Of a stretch of 64,000 bases of DNA, positions 17,790 through 27,393 are shown in pieces. The position numbers were made by a program, and so were the translations under genes. The stretch's first letter is position 1. The number at the start of each line of letters is the position of its first letter. The notes beneath the pieces are model-generated. The model did no database searches, was not told the DNA's origin, and saw nothing but the letters and a program-made list of their open reading frames with translations. Origin of the DNA: Bacteroides finegoldii DSM 17565 (GTDB lineage Bacteria; Bacteroidota; Bacteroidia; Bacteroidales; Bacteroidaceae); contig NZ_GG688323.1 in assembly GCF_000156195.1 (NCBI RefSeq), forward strand, positions 170,768 to 234,767, written 5' to 3'.

Positions 17790-19037
17790 TTAATCCAACT
17801 TATGAATCACAAGTCCCGAACGGAGTTTGGGTTCAAACCAAGTGGTTTTCGGCGGCATGATATTACCAGTATCGGCAATGTCCATCAACTGTTTCATGGA
17901 TACGGGATAGAGAGCCAAAGCCACTTTCATTTCACCGCTATCCACACGCTTCTTGAGCTCTCCCAAACCACGGATACCCCCCACAAAGTCGATGCGTTTA
18001 TCCGAGCGTAAATCCTTGATTCCCAAAATCTCATCTAAAATCAAATTGGAAGAGATAGTAACGTCCAGCACACCGATAGGATCATTGTCATTATATGTGC
18101 CTGCTTTAGCTGTCAAGCTGTACCATTTGCTATCCAGATAAAGAGAGAAATTATGCAAACCGGAAGGCTTGTAGATATCTGTCCCTTTTTCTTCTACGAT
18201 AAAGTTTTTGCCTAACGCATCAAGGAATTGTCCGGGAGTCAACCCGTTAAGATCTTTCACTACACGATTGTAATCGATAATGGTCAGTTGGTTGGCAGGG
18301 AAACAGACAGCCATAAAGTAGTTGTACTCTTCGTTGCCACGATGGTTAGGATTCTGTTTCGCCTTTTCTGCACCGACCAATGCGGCGGCGGCAGAACGAT
18401 GATGACCGTCGGCAATATAAAGAGCCGGCATTTTAGCAAATTCTTCGGTAATGAGGGCAATGTCTTCCTCCCGGTCAACAATCCAGAAAGTATGACCGAA
18501 GCCATCACCCGGAGCGATGAAGTCGTAGACAGGTTTTTCTGCCGTATACTTCTTGATGATTGCATCCAACTTGTCATCATCAGGATAAGCGAAGAAAACA
18601 GGCTCGATGTTGGCATTATTCACACGAACGTGCTTCATACGGTCTTCCTCTTTGTCACGGCGGGTAAGTTCATGCTTTTTAATCACCCCATTCATATAAT
18701 CGGGAACGTATGCGCCGACTACCAATCCGTATTGGGTTTTCCCGTTCATGGTCTGGGCGTAAATATAATAGTTTTCCTTGCCATCCTGCACCAACCAGCC
18801 TTTATCCTGAAACAGTTGGAAATTTTCTGCAGCTTTGGCATACACACGCTCATCATGCTCGTCTGTACCTACCGGGAAATCAATCTCCGGTTTAATGATA
18901 TGATAAAGAGACTTTTCGTTACCTTCCGCTTCTACGCGGGCCTCTTCGGAGTTCAATACGTCGTAAGGACGTGAAGCGACCTGCTCTACCAGGTCTTGCG
19001 GAGGACGAATGCCCTTAAAAGGTTTAATTATTGCCAT
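17790..19037 (-). CDS. DUF1015 family protein
   Basis: This 415-residue protein matches the DUF1015 family: IIKPFKGIRPPQDLVEQVAS, SRPYDVLN, ALYIADGHHRSAAA around residue 207, and a GGIRGLGEL segment. The biochemical function is not established. It lies behind serC and serA on the same strand. This neighbourhood suggests a link to serine or phosphoserine metabolism by association only. A terminator-like hairpin separates it from serA, so it may have its own transcript. Confidence 0.88.
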   Translation of the reverse strand: MAIIKPFKGIRPPQDLVEQVASRPYDVLNSEEARVEAEGNEKSLYHIIKPEIDFPVGTDEHDERVYAKAAENFQLFQDKGWLVQDGKENYYIYAQTMNGKTQYGLVVGAYVPDYMNGVIKKHELTRRDKEEDRMKHVRVNNANIEPVFFAYPDDDKLDAIIKKYTAEKPVYDFIAPGDGFGHTFWIVDREEDIALITEEFAKMPALYIADGHHRSAAAALVGAEKAKQNPNHRGNEEYNYFMAVCFPANQLTIIDYNRVVKDLNGLTPGQFLDALGKNFIVEEKGTDIYKPSGLHNFSLYLDSKWYSLTAKAGTYNDNDPIGVLDVTISSNLILDEILGIKDLRSDKRIDFVGGIRGLGELKKRVDSGEMKVALALYPVSMKQLMDIADTGNIMPPKTTWFEPKLRSGLVIHKLD

Positions 19038-19067
19038 GATATTAGTATTTTAGATGTAAAAAATAAA

Positions 19068-19096
19068 AGCCACAGACTTATTTAAAATCTGTGGCT
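19068..19096 (-). terminator. terminator after serA
   Basis: A 9-bp perfect stem (19068-19076 with 19088-19096) has an 11-nt loop. Read on the minus strand it is followed by a T-rich tail, so it should end the serC-serA transcript before the DUF1015 gene. Confidence 0.7.
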
Positions 19097-19124
19097 CAAA
19101 TATACTATTTATTTCTATGAAATA

Positions 19125-20045
19125 TTATTTATTCACACGGAATTTTTCGCAACCGTCCTTCAAGAAGCCTACAATCTGTTTAGCGGCAGCAATACCGGCA
19201 TTGATATTGGCTTCGGCCGTCTGCGCTCCCATCTTCTTCGGAGTAGAGAAATAACGTCCGGCAAACTTCTCTGCAAATTCCGCATTAGCGGCAGGCATAA
19301 TATCTGTGATATATTTGAAGTCGGCACGTTCCTCCATCAATTTAATCAGCTCAGCCTCATTGATAACTTCCTTACGGGCTGTATTGACCAACATCGCACC
19401 TTTCGGCATGTCCTTCAACAGAGCATAATTGATAGAATTCTTCGTTTCGGCAGTTGCAGGGATATGCAATGACACTACTTGGCAAGTCTTATAGAGTTCT
19501 TCTGCAGAATCCAGCGCTTTCACACCGTCTTTCTCGATTACTTCTTTCGGGCAGAATGCATCGTAAGCATACACTTCCATTCCAAAACCTTTGGCAATGC
19601 GGGCTACGTTACGGCCTACGTTTCCATAAGCGTGAATACCCAGTTTCTTACCCATCAATTCTGTACCGGAAGTACCGTTGTAGAAGTTGCGGACAGCATA
19701 TACCATCATACCCAAAGCCAGTTCGGCAACAGCATTCGAGTTCTGTCCCGGAGTGTTCATCACACATACATTGTGGGCAGTGGCAGCGGCCAAATCCACG
19801 TTATCGTAGCCAGCACCGGCACGAACTACAATCTTCAGTTCTTTAGCGGCATCAAGCACTTCCGCGTCAATGATATCACTACGGATAATAATGGCATTCG
19901 CATCTTTCACTGCATCCAGCAACTGGGCTTTATCTGTATATTTCTCAAGTAAAGCAAGCTCGTATCCGGCTGCTTCTATTTCTTTACGAATACCGTCTAC
20001 TGCCACTTTAGCAAACGGTTTCTCAGTAGCTACAAGTACTTTCAT
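19125..20045 (-). CDS. serA: D-3-phosphoglycerate dehydrogenase
   Basis: This 306-residue NAD-dependent enzyme oxidises 3-phosphoglycerate, the first step of serine synthesis. The 2-hydroxyacid dehydrogenase marks are VRAGAGYDNVDL, the nucleotide fold GIHAYGNVGRNVARIAKGFG near residue 135, VSLHIPATAETKNSI, and GAMLVNTARKEVINEAEL. It is the short form without an ACT regulatory domain, so serine feedback through that domain is not expected. The next gene upstream is serC, the following pathway step, separated by a 108-nt gap that holds a palindromic repeat. Confidence 0.93.
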   Translation of the reverse strand: MKVLVATEKPFAKVAVDGIRKEIEAAGYELALLEKYTDKAQLLDAVKDANAIIIRSDIIDAEVLDAAKELKIVVRAGAGYDNVDLAAATAHNVCVMNTPGQNSNAVAELALGMMVYAVRNFYNGTSGTELMGKKLGIHAYGNVGRNVARIAKGFGMEVYAYDAFCPKEVIEKDGVKALDSAEELYKTCQVVSLHIPATAETKNSINYALLKDMPKGAMLVNTARKEVINEAELIKLMEERADFKYITDIMPAANAEFAEKFAGRYFSTPKKMGAQTAEANINAGIAAAKQIVGFLKDGCEKFRVNK

Positions 20046-20068
20046 ATTCTGATTCTATTTATAAAGGC

Positions 20069-20143
20069 TCACCACAGATTACGCAGATTTCCACAGATTA
20101 TAGAACCTTAGAAATCTGTGCCAATCCGTGTAATCTGTGGTGA
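20069..20143. repeat. long imperfect palindrome between serC and serA
   Basis: The outer arms 20069-20082 and 20130-20143 are perfect 14-bp complements. Inside them the CACAGATT word recurs in both orientations, giving a long interrupted stem. It resembles an intergenic palindromic repeat. The hairpin at 19068-19096 shares the CACAGA core. It lies within the serC-serA gap and may affect readthrough or mRNA stability. Confidence 0.6.
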
Positions 20144-20153
20144 AAATAATATA

Positions 20154-21221
20154 TTAATGAAGTTTCTCAAATTCCTGCATACAATCGATCAATGCCTGCA
20201 CGCTTTCTTTCGGCATAGCGTTATAGCAAGATGCTCGGAAACCACCTACCGAACGGTGTCCCTTGATACCTACCATACCTTTTTCAGTAGCAAACTTCAA
20301 GAAGTCGGCTTCGAGGTCTTTGTATTCGGGAGCCATTACGAAACAGATATTCATGCGTGAACGGTCTTCCTTAGCGGCAGTACCCACGAACATTTTGTTA
20401 CGGTCGATTTCTGCATACAACATATCAGCTTTTTCGATAGCACGACGTTCCATTTCTTTCACACCACCCTGTGCTTTGATCCAGCGCAAAGTCAGCAATG
20501 CAGCGTAGATAGGCACAACAGGAGGAGTATTGAACATAGAACCGCCATCAATGTGAGTCTGATAATTCAACATTGTCGGGATGTAGCGGGAAACTTTTCC
20601 CACAGCGTCATTCTTCACAATTACGAATGTCACACCGGCAGGAGCCAGGTTCTTCTGTGCACCACCATAAATACAGATATATTTGGAAACGTCGATCGGA
20701 CGTGAGAAAATGTCAGAAGACATATCGGCAACCATAGGAACCGGAGAATCAAGATCTTTCTTTAATTCCGTACCGTAAATGGTGTTGTTAGTAGTAATGT
20801 GGAAATAATCTGCATCTGCCGGGATTGTATAGTCTTTGGGGATATAAGTATATGTAGCTTCAGCAGAGGAAGCAACTTCTACAACTTCACCAAATCCTTT
20901 AGCTTCTTTCATCGCTTTTTTAGCCCATACACCTGTGTTCAGATAAGCAGCCTTTTTTTCCAGGAAGTTATAAGGAACCATGCAGAACTCCATACTAGCA
21001 CCTCCACCCAGGAACAGTACCGAATAGCCTTCGGGGATATTAAGTAATTCCTTGAATAATGCCTCTGCTTCGTCAACCACAGGTTGGAAGTCTTTGGCGC
21101 GGTGGCTGATTTCCATCAAAGAGAGACCAGAGCCGTTGAAATCTAAAATAGCCTTCGCTGTATCCTCTATCACCTCACGCGGAAGAATGGAAGGTCCTGC
21201 ATTGAAATTATGCTTTTTCAT
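20154..21221 (-). CDS. serC: phosphoserine aminotransferase
   Basis: This 355-residue PLP enzyme makes phosphoserine from 3-phosphohydroxypyruvate and also serves pyridoxine synthesis in some bacteria. Marks are the opening [38 protein letters not shown], and the PLP-lysine region [14 protein letters not shown] with Lys about residue 191. [18 protein letters not shown] near the end is also diagnostic. First gene of the serC-serA pair. A weak promoter-like sequence lies on the minus strand near 21301-21308. Confidence 0.95.
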   Translation of the reverse strand: MKKHNFNAGPSILPREVIEDTAKAILDFNGSGLSLMEISHRAKDFQPVVDEAEALFKELLNIPEGYSVLFLGGGASMEFCMVPYNFLEKKAAYLNTGVWAKKAMKEAKGFGEVVEVASSAEATYTYIPKDYTIPADADYFHITTNNTIYGTELKKDLDSPVPMVADMSSDIFSRPIDVSKYICIYGGAQKNLAPAGVTFVIVKNDAVGKVSRYIPTMLNYQTHIDGGSMFNTPPVVPIYAALLTLRWIKAQGGVKEMERRAIEKADMLYAEIDRNKMFVGTAAKEDRSRMNICFVMAPEYKDLEADFLKFATEKGMVGIKGHRSVGGFRASCYNAMPKESVQALIDCMQEFEKLH

Positions 21222-21227
21222 TTGAAG

Positions 21228-21260
21228 TTTGTTTTTGGTTTAACAATTTCGTTACTTTTG
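21228..21260 (+). promoter_or_regulatory. orphan + strand promoter upstream of serC
   Basis: TTTG at 21228-21231, a 21-nt spacer and TACTTTTG at 21253-21260 match the Bacteroides consensus and spacing. Transcription would start near 21268 on the + strand, but no + strand gene follows; it points into the 3' end of the DbpA-like helicase. The rest of the gap 21261-21407 is AT-rich with no gene I can support. Confidence 0.4.
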
Positions 21261-21407
21261 TCTTTTGACCTTGCGAATTTACGAATTTATTTCCGCCGCA
21301 CAAATCTTTCCTTATAAAAATACTGTTTTAAAGCAGATTTTCCTTTCTTTTTATTGGTTTATACAGGATATATACACCATATTGTTATCCGTAGATGTCA
21401 ACCTATC

Positions 21408-22742
21408 CTACTTTGCCTCCTCAATAATGGTTTTCATACCTTTTATCTTCTCGCCTTGAATCAGATTCAGGAGTTGTTTGACCTTTGCACGCCGGACAGC
21501 GACAAAAGCATAATGCTCTTTCACATCTATCGCTCCTACATCTTCACGAGTCAGATTACCTTTCTTATACAAGAATCCGGCAATGTCCATTTTGCTTAGT
21601 TTTTCCTTCTTGCCCTTACCTATATATATAGTACTCCAAACAGATTTGGGCGGACGGGGTGGATTTTCAGGCAATGCGACGGTTTCCATATCTTCCGGGA
21701 TATAGGCAGGGAGTTTCTCCTCGGCATGAAGAATCAAATAAGAAGTTCCGGTAGCGTCCCAACGTGCCGTACGCCCGTTCCGATGCGTAAAGGCTTCCTC
21801 ATTCACGGGCAAGTGATAGTGGATGATGTGCTCAATCTCCGGAATATCCAGTCCACGGGCAGCCAAGTCGGTAGATATCAACACGTGGCAACTGCCGTTA
21901 CGGAACTTATATAATGCCCGCTCACGATCCGGCTGTTCCATACCGCCATGAAAACGTTCGGCAAACAGTTTCTTATCCGCCAGCAGTTTTTGCACACGAT
22001 CCACCGCATCCCGATGATTGCAGAAAACAATGCTCGAACTGCTTCCCAATGTGCAAAGCAGATTGTATAAAGTATCAACTTTATCTTTTGCCGGAGAAAA
22101 TACTTTCATCAATTTCAAACGGGACTCCTGTTCGTCGGCAGCATCCGGCAAGAAGTTCAGTCTGACTGTACGGTTCAGCCCTGTAAATTCCGGGATCTCT
22201 TCTGCGTCGGTTGCAGAAAGCAACATCCGCTTTTTCAGTCCGGGCAGTTGCGTGATAATCTCTGCCATCTCATCATGGAAACCGAATTCTAATGATTTAT
22301 CAAATTCATCGATGATCAAAGTTTCAATCGTTTCGGGATTGAAATTTCCTTTAGATAGATGGTCGGTAATACGTCCCGGAGTACCAATAATAATAGCGGG
22401 ATGATTGCCTGATATACTCTTCTTTTCTTCCGCGATAGGATGTCCGCCATAGCAACAACAGGTCTTCCAAGCAGTTCCCATTGCCTTAAATACACTATCA
22501 ATTTGCAGAGCCAGCTCACGTGAAGGAACCAGAATCAAAACCTGTACATTGTCATTGCCAGGTTTCAGCGTGAGCAATAAAGGCAACAAATAGGCAAGTG
22601 TCTTTCCCGACCCGGTCGGCGACAACAAGATAACGTCTTTCCTTCCGGTAGCCTGTTCCAGTGACGCTTCCTGCATCGGATTCAACTCTTCAATCTTCAG
22701 GTTGTGAAGGGCTGACTGTATAATTTCATTTTTCTCTAACAT
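21408..22742 (-). CDS. DEAD-box RNA helicase, DbpA-like
   Basis: This 444-residue ATP-dependent RNA helicase shows motif I SPTGSGKT, motif Ib GTPGR, motif II in the variant form DEFD, motif III SATDAEE, and motifs V/VI ISTDLAARGLDIPE and HRNGRTAR. The C-terminal 70 residues (STIYIGKGKKEKLSKMDIAG) match the DbpA RNA-binding domain, which docks on 23S rRNA hairpin 92, so ribosome assembly is the likely job. The ATG at 22742 is used because a TATCTTTG -7 box lies just upstream; the longer frame to 22787 would start before the promoter. Confidence 0.87.
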   Translation of the reverse strand: MLEKNEIIQSALHNLKIEELNPMQEASLEQATGRKDVILLSPTGSGKTLAYLLPLLLTLKPGNDNVQVLILVPSRELALQIDSVFKAMGTAWKTCCCYGGHPIAEEKKSISGNHPAIIIGTPGRITDHLSKGNFNPETIETLIIDEFDKSLEFGFHDEMAEIITQLPGLKKRMLLSATDAEEIPEFTGLNRTVRLNFLPDAADEQESRLKLMKVFSPAKDKVDTLYNLLCTLGSSSSIVFCNHRDAVDRVQKLLADKKLFAERFHGGMEQPDRERALYKFRNGSCHVLISTDLAARGLDIPEIEHIIHYHLPVNEEAFTHRNGRTARWDATGTSYLILHAEEKLPAYIPEDMETVALPENPPRPPKSVWSTIYIGKGKKEKLSKMDIAGFLYKKGNLTREDVGAIDVKEHYAFVAVRRAKVKQLLNLIQGEKIKGMKTIIEEAK

Positions 22743-22747
22743 GGCGA

Positions 22748-22755
22748 CAAAGATA
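22748..22755 (-). promoter_or_regulatory. -7 box before DbpA-like gene
   Basis: TATCTTTG on the minus strand, 5 nt from the ATG at 22742, implies a very short or absent leader. It supports that start codon. Confidence 0.5.
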
Positions 22756-22764
22756 GCAAAAAGA

Positions 22765-22809
22765 AGCGGGAAATCTGAGAAGCACATCGGCTTTTTCAGA
22801 TTTCCCGCT
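22765..22809 (-). terminator. terminator of the nqr operon
   Basis: A 14-bp perfect stem (22765-22778 with 22796-22809) has a 17-nt loop. On the minus strand it is followed by TCTTTTTG. It lies between the nqrF stop and the helicase promoter. Confidence 0.75.
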
Positions 22810-22864
22810 CTGTCTTATATTATCCGCCGATCGTCCTACCGACCGGTTTGACACTTCTCAGATA

Positions 22865-24139
22865 CTATCCTCCGAAGTTATCGAACATCAAGTTCTGTGC
22901 CGGAACACCGAGATCGTCGAGCATTTTCTCAACGGCTTTCGACATCGGGCCAGGACCACACATATAGTATTCAATATCTTCAGGAGCTTCGTGATTCTTC
23001 AAGTAAGTTTCATAAATCACATTATGAACGAATCCCGGGGTATACTTCACACCTGCGGCGTCGGCAGCAGGATCCGGACGGTCAAGTGCCAGATGGAATG
23101 AGAAGTTCGGGAAATCCTTTTCGATTTGCAGGAAGTCTTCCAAGTAGAACACTTCGTTCAAGGCACGGGCACCATAGAAGTAAGACATCTTGCGGTTGGT
23201 AGTATGCAACGTCTTCGTCAAGTGCATGATTTGCGCACGCAACGGAGCCATACCGGCACCACCACCGATCCACATCATTTCCTTGTCGGAATTGAAGATC
23301 GGGTGGAAGTCTCCGTAAGGACCACTCATGATTACCTTGTCACCCGGTTTCAGGGTAAAGATATAAGAAGAAGCGATACCCGGCATCACATCCATAAATC
23401 CAGGTCCCTGATCTTTCGGTTTGAACGGAGGAGTAGCGATACGTACTGTCAACATGATACGGTCACCTTCGGCAGGATAGTTCGCCATAGAATAGGCACG
23501 AATCGTCTCTTCGTCATTTCTACATTTCAATCCCATCAGGCCGAATTTCTCCCATGCAGGCAAGTATTCGTCACCGATCAGACTCTTATCAATATCCTTG
23601 TCATAGTCCATTGAGAATTTAGGAATCTTGATCTGCGCGTAAGAACCCGGAATAAAGTCCATGTGTTCGCCCTTAGGCAAAGCAACGATAAACTCTTTGA
23701 TAAATGTAGCTACGTTCTTGTTGGAGATAACCTCGCACTCCCACTCTTTTACGCCAAGTATAGACTCATCAATCTTGATAGACATATCCCCTTTCACTTT
23801 CACCTGGCAGCCCAGACGCCAATGATCTTGTTGCTGTTTGCGGCTGAAATGAGGAATTTCCGAAGGAAGGATCTCTCCACCACCTTCGAGCACCTGGCAT
23901 TTGCACTGTCCGCAAGACCCCTTACCACCACAAGCGGATGACAGGAATATACCATTCACAGACAGCGTATTCAGCAAAGTAGAGCCGGAAGCCACCTCCA
24001 GTTCCTTTTCGCCATTAATTGTCAGTTTCACGTCACCTGAAGGCACCAGGAAGTTCTTGGCAACCAACAGGATAACCACAAGCAAGAGAATAACCACAAG
24101 GAATACCCCAATGCTCGCTAATATTAAATTCATATCCAT
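22865..24139 (-). CDS. nqrF: Na+-translocating NADH:quinone reductase subunit F
   Basis: This 424-residue entry subunit takes electrons from NADH through FAD to a 2Fe-2S centre. It has one N-terminal membrane helix (residues 5-28), then a ferredoxin domain with Cys70, Cys76, Cys79 and Cys111. The FAD/NAD reductase part shows RAYSMANYP, GPYGDFHP and MWIGGGAGMAPLR. It ends in the family's NLMFDNFGG. Last gene of nqrABCDEF, 18 nt after nqrE, and followed by a clear terminator. Confidence 0.96.
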   Translation of the reverse strand: MDMNLILASIGVFLVVILLLVVILLVAKNFLVPSGDVKLTINGEKELEVASGSTLLNTLSVNGIFLSSACGGKGSCGQCKCQVLEGGGEILPSEIPHFSRKQQQDHWRLGCQVKVKGDMSIKIDESILGVKEWECEVISNKNVATFIKEFIVALPKGEHMDFIPGSYAQIKIPKFSMDYDKDIDKSLIGDEYLPAWEKFGLMGLKCRNDEETIRAYSMANYPAEGDRIMLTVRIATPPFKPKDQGPGFMDVMPGIASSYIFTLKPGDKVIMSGPYGDFHPIFNSDKEMMWIGGGAGMAPLRAQIMHLTKTLHTTNRKMSYFYGARALNEVFYLEDFLQIEKDFPNFSFHLALDRPDPAADAAGVKYTPGFVHNVIYETYLKNHEAPEDIEYYMCGPGPMSKAVEKMLDDLGVPAQNLMFDNFGG

Positions 24140-24157
24140 TGTCTTATTCCTTTCTTT

Positions 24158-24784
24158 TTAGATGTTCAAACCAGAGAAACACATAAATGCGATTGCCATC
24201 AGACCTACTGTGATAAATGTGATACCCAAACCCTTCAACGGAGCAGGCACATCAGAGTAAGCCATCTTCTCACGGATAGCAGCCAGACCAACGATAGCCA
24301 GCAACCAACCGATACCCGAACCCAGCGCGTATGAGATAGCATCCCAGATGTCACCGATATATTTCGGATCGCTCGGACCTAGGTTGATACGTTGTTGCAT
24401 AAACAGAGAAGCACCCATGATAGCACAGTTAACGGCAATCAGCGGAAGGAAGATACCCAATGAAGCGTAGAGCGAAGGGCTGAAACGTTCCACCACCATC
24501 TCCACCAATTGCACGATACCGGCAATAACGGCAATGAAAAGAATAAAACTCAAGAAACTAAGGTCGACACCTTCGATAATAGCGTTGGCAGCCAGCACCT
24601 TAGTCTGCAACAGATAGTTGACCGGAAGCGTCACCAGCAACACGAAAGTCACGGCGATACCCAGTCCTACGGCAGTCTTCACATTCTTCGATACAGCCAG
24701 GTATGAACACATACCCAAGAAGAACGCGAATATCATGTTGTCCACAAAGATAGAGCGGACGAATAAGCTTAATAAATGTTCCAT
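24158..24784 (-). CDS. nqrE: Na+-translocating NADH:quinone reductase subunit E
   Basis: This 208-residue inner-membrane protein has six predicted helices, opening with [20 protein letters not shown]. It carries a conserved Cys in the first helix and another in [10 protein letters not shown]; in the known complex, Cys residues of NqrD and NqrE bind an iron centre between the halves. The [10 protein letters not shown] block is typical. It lies between nqrD and nqrF; the 30-nt gap to nqrD is a simple AT-rich repeat. Confidence 0.95.
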   Translation of the reverse strand: MEHLLSLFVRSIFVDNMIFAFFLGMCSYLAVSKNVKTAVGLGIAVTFVLLVTLPVNYLLQTKVLAANAIIEGVDLSFLSFILFIAVIAGIVQLVEMVVERFSPSLYASLGIFLPLIAVNCAIMGASLFMQQRINLGPSDPKYIGDIWDAISYALGSGIGWLLAIVGLAAIREKMAYSDVPAPLKGLGITFITVGLMAIAFMCFSGLNI

Positions 24785-24814
24785 ATCTTTTAATTAAGAA
24801 TTAAGAATGAAGAA

Positions 24815-25456
24815 TTAATTACTTTCTTCCTGCAGTTCTTTGTGACGTGAACGTTGGTACCAGATAATGCAAGCGACGATAATCAGCGCCATCGGAGGCA
24901 TCAACATCAGACCGTTGTTCACGTATCCGATTTTCTGAATAGGCTCGTAGTTCAAGATGTTGAAACCGAGCAATGTTCCCGAACCCAGCAGTTCGCGGAA
25001 GAACGCAACGATAACAAGAATCTTGGCGTAACCCAATCCGTTACCTACACCATCCAGGAAAGATTCCCACGGGCCGTTCTGCATGGCAAATGCTTCCAGG
25101 CGTCCCATCAGGATACAGTTGGTAATGATCAGACCTACATATACAGAAAGCTGCACGCTTACATCGTATGCAAATGCTTTCAGAATCTCACTTACGATAG
25201 TCACCAACGCAGCTACCACAACCAACTGAACGATGATACGGATACGGTTAGGAATGGTTTTGCGCAACAATGAAATCACCACGTTAGAAAACGCCGTAAT
25301 AACCGTAACCGAAAGTCCCATCACGATAGCAGGCTCCAGTTTTGCGGTAACGGCAAGTGCGGAACAGATACCGAGCACCTGTACGGTTACCGGATTGTCT
25401 ATTCCCAACGGAGCAGAGAATACTTCTTTATTCTTCTTCGAAAACAATTGTCCCAT
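24815..25456 (-). CDS. nqrD: Na+-translocating NADH:quinone reductase subunit D
   Basis: This 213-residue inner-membrane subunit is homologous to NqrE in inverted topology. Marks are NPVTVQVLGICSALAVT with a conserved Cys, IITNCILMGRLEAFAM with the second Cys, and DGVGNGLGYAKIL. It forms part of the sodium path and iron centre with NqrE. The gap to nqrC is about 20 nt, so it is cotranscribed. Confidence 0.95.
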   Translation of the reverse strand: MGQLFSKKNKEVFSAPLGIDNPVTVQVLGICSALAVTAKLEPAIVMGLSVTVITAFSNVVISLLRKTIPNRIRIIVQLVVVAALVTIVSEILKAFAYDVSVQLSVYVGLIITNCILMGRLEAFAMQNGPWESFLDGVGNGLGYAKILVIVAFFRELLGSGTLLGFNILNYEPIQKIGYVNNGLMLMPPMALIIVACIIWYQRSRHKELQEESN

Positions 25457-25477
25457 ATTCTATTTTTCTCCTCCTCA

Positions 25478-26158
25478 TTATTTAGTTAAAAATTTCACGT
25501 ATTCTTTCAAACACTTTTTCAGCATAGTGTCCACGCCTACCGAAGTGATTGTACCACCGGAGATACCATCCACCTGATAATCAGCTTTCTCCACCTTACC
25601 ATGTTTCACCACACTCAAGGCAACACTATCATTCGCCAATGTTTTCTTGCCCACAAATTCCTGTTGGAACCAGTCAGTTGCGATCTCAGCACCCAACCCC
25701 GGAGTTTCACTCGCATGAGAGAAATAAGTACCGTATACAGTATCTTTGTCCTCATTCAGTGCGACATATCCCCAGATAGCGCCCCAAAGACCTACACCGT
25801 AAACAGGAACTACGTATTTCGTCTGTCCGTCCACTTCGCAGACAAACACATGAAGACGTTTTTTCTCTTTCGCTTCTTTCTCATAGTTCGTAGCAAAGTC
25901 TCCTGTGTTTTCGGTCAACGTACCGTCAGCGTTCATCAGCATATCGCCTTTCACATATTTCTTATATTCAGCATCCGCATCCTCCACATTCTTAATATTC
26001 AATGCGGCAAGAATCTGCTTCTTCGTATCCAACTGTACATTCTTGTCTTGCGTAGCTTTCAGTGAAGAGCTGACGAATGCCAGAAGGAATGCAACGATAA
26101 TAACCATTACCGAAGCATAAATGATAGTATAACTGTTACTATTTGTATTCATTTTCAT
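25478..26158 (-). CDS. nqrC: Na+-translocating NADH:quinone reductase subunit C
   Basis: This 226-residue subunit has one N-terminal helix and a periplasmic FMN-binding domain. The flavinylation motif DGISGGT (Thr about residue 203) should carry covalently bound FMN; the family usually has SGAT, so Gly replaces Ala here. The start is taken at ATG 26158 (MKMNTNSNSY) rather than the longer frame to 26224, which would overlap nqrB by 59 nt and add non-family residues. nqrB stops 7 nt upstream. Confidence 0.94.
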   Translation of the reverse strand: MKMNTNSNSYTIIYASVMVIIVAFLLAFVSSSLKATQDKNVQLDTKKQILAALNIKNVEDADAEYKKYVKGDMLMNADGTLTENTGDFATNYEKEAKEKKRLHVFVCEVDGQTKYVVPVYGVGLWGAIWGYVALNEDKDTVYGTYFSHASETPGLGAEIATDWFQQEFVGKKTLANDSVALSVVKHGKVEKADYQVDGISGGTITSVGVDTMLKKCLKEYVKFLTK

Positions 26159-26165
26159 TCGGTAT

Positions 26166-27338
26166 TTATTGGTTAGACTTGATAGCACGTTTTTCACGAC
26201 GGCTGATATTGCCCTGTACCACACAGTAGTCGATCAACGGAGCGAAGATGTTCATCAACAGGATGGCGAGCATCATACCTTCCGGATAACCCGGGTTCAG
26301 CACACGGATGACAACAGCCATCACACCGATGAGGAATCCGAAGATATACTTGCCTTTTTCAGTACGTGCGGACGTTACGGGGTCGGTAGCCATAAATACG
26401 GCGCCGAAACAGAAACCGCCGAGCACAAGATGTTCGTACCACGGCATATTTGCCATAGCATTGCCTTCCATGCCGATCGCGTTGAATACCCATGCCATGA
26501 ACGCGCCACCTACAAATACGGAAATCATTGTCTTCCAACTAGCAACGCCTGTCCAAAGCAAGATAACCGCACCAATCAGAATAGCGATCACACTGGTTTC
26601 ACCGATCGAACCGGGAATCAGCCCTGTCACCATGTCCATACTGAACTCAGGAGCAGCGCCTGTCGTAGCGGCCACACCGAGCGGAGTGGCAACCGTCAAT
26701 CCATCCACCGTCTGTCCCAAACCGAAGATACTGTCGCCCGACACCCAAACGGCATCACCGGACATCTTGGTCGGATATGCGAAGAACAGGAATGCGCGAG
26801 TGATCAATGCCACATTAAAGATATTCATACCTGTACCGCCGAAAACCTCTTTTGCGAAGATCACAGAGAATGCGGTAGCTACGGCAAGAATCCACAGCGG
26901 ACAGTCTACCGGAACGATCATCGGGATCAGGATACCGGAAACGAGGAATCCTTCCTGAATTTCCTCCTTCTTCCATTGAGCCACAACGAACTCAATACCC
27001 AGACCTACCACGTATGATACGATAATTTTCGGCAACACTGCCAGGAATCCGTAGATAAACATCTCAAAGAAACTACCGGTAGCGCCCGTGTGAGTGAAAT
27101 GCTGATAACCTACGTTGTACATACCGAACAAGAGAGCCGGTATTAACGAAATAACCACAATCGACATGATGCGTTTGCTATCGATTGCGTCGTGTATGTG
27201 CGTTCCCGTTTTCGCAGTCTTGCTGGGCACGAACAGGAATGTTTCGAAGCCGTCGAACACCGACTGGAATGCGTGGAATTTGCCGCCTTCTTCAAAGTTC
27301 GGCTTTATCTTATCGAGATAATTTCTTAACGCTTTCAT
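26166..27338 (-). CDS. nqrB: Na+-translocating NADH:quinone reductase subunit B
   Basis: This 390-residue integral membrane subunit holds covalent FMN and riboflavin and is central to sodium translocation. It opens with MKALRNYLDKIKPNFEEGGK. The FMN-accepting motif is DGLTVATPLG (Thr about residue 218). IPMIVPVDCPLWILAVATAF and GGTGMNIFNVALITRAF are also diagnostic. Downstream of nqrA, with which it forms the start of the operon. Confidence 0.95.
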   Translation of the reverse strand: MKALRNYLDKIKPNFEEGGKFHAFQSVFDGFETFLFVPSKTAKTGTHIHDAIDSKRIMSIVVISLIPALLFGMYNVGYQHFTHTGATGSFFEMFIYGFLAVLPKIIVSYVVGLGIEFVVAQWKKEEIQEGFLVSGILIPMIVPVDCPLWILAVATAFSVIFAKEVFGGTGMNIFNVALITRAFLFFAYPTKMSGDAVWVSGDSIFGLGQTVDGLTVATPLGVAATTGAAPEFSMDMVTGLIPGSIGETSVIAILIGAVILLWTGVASWKTMISVFVGGAFMAWVFNAIGMEGNAMANMPWYEHLVLGGFCFGAVFMATDPVTSARTEKGKYIFGFLIGVMAVVIRVLNPGYPEGMMLAILLMNIFAPLIDYCVVQGNISRREKRAIKSNQ

Positions 27339-27393
27339 TAATATATTTACTATTTTACTATTTACAATTTACTATTTGCCGACAGTCGGGCGA

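Noticed and set aside
21265..21459. 64-codon + strand ORF after the orphan promoter
   Set aside because: It runs into the helicase gene in antisense, is Phe/Ile-rich from AT-rich DNA, and has no supporting features; only the promoter itself is kept.
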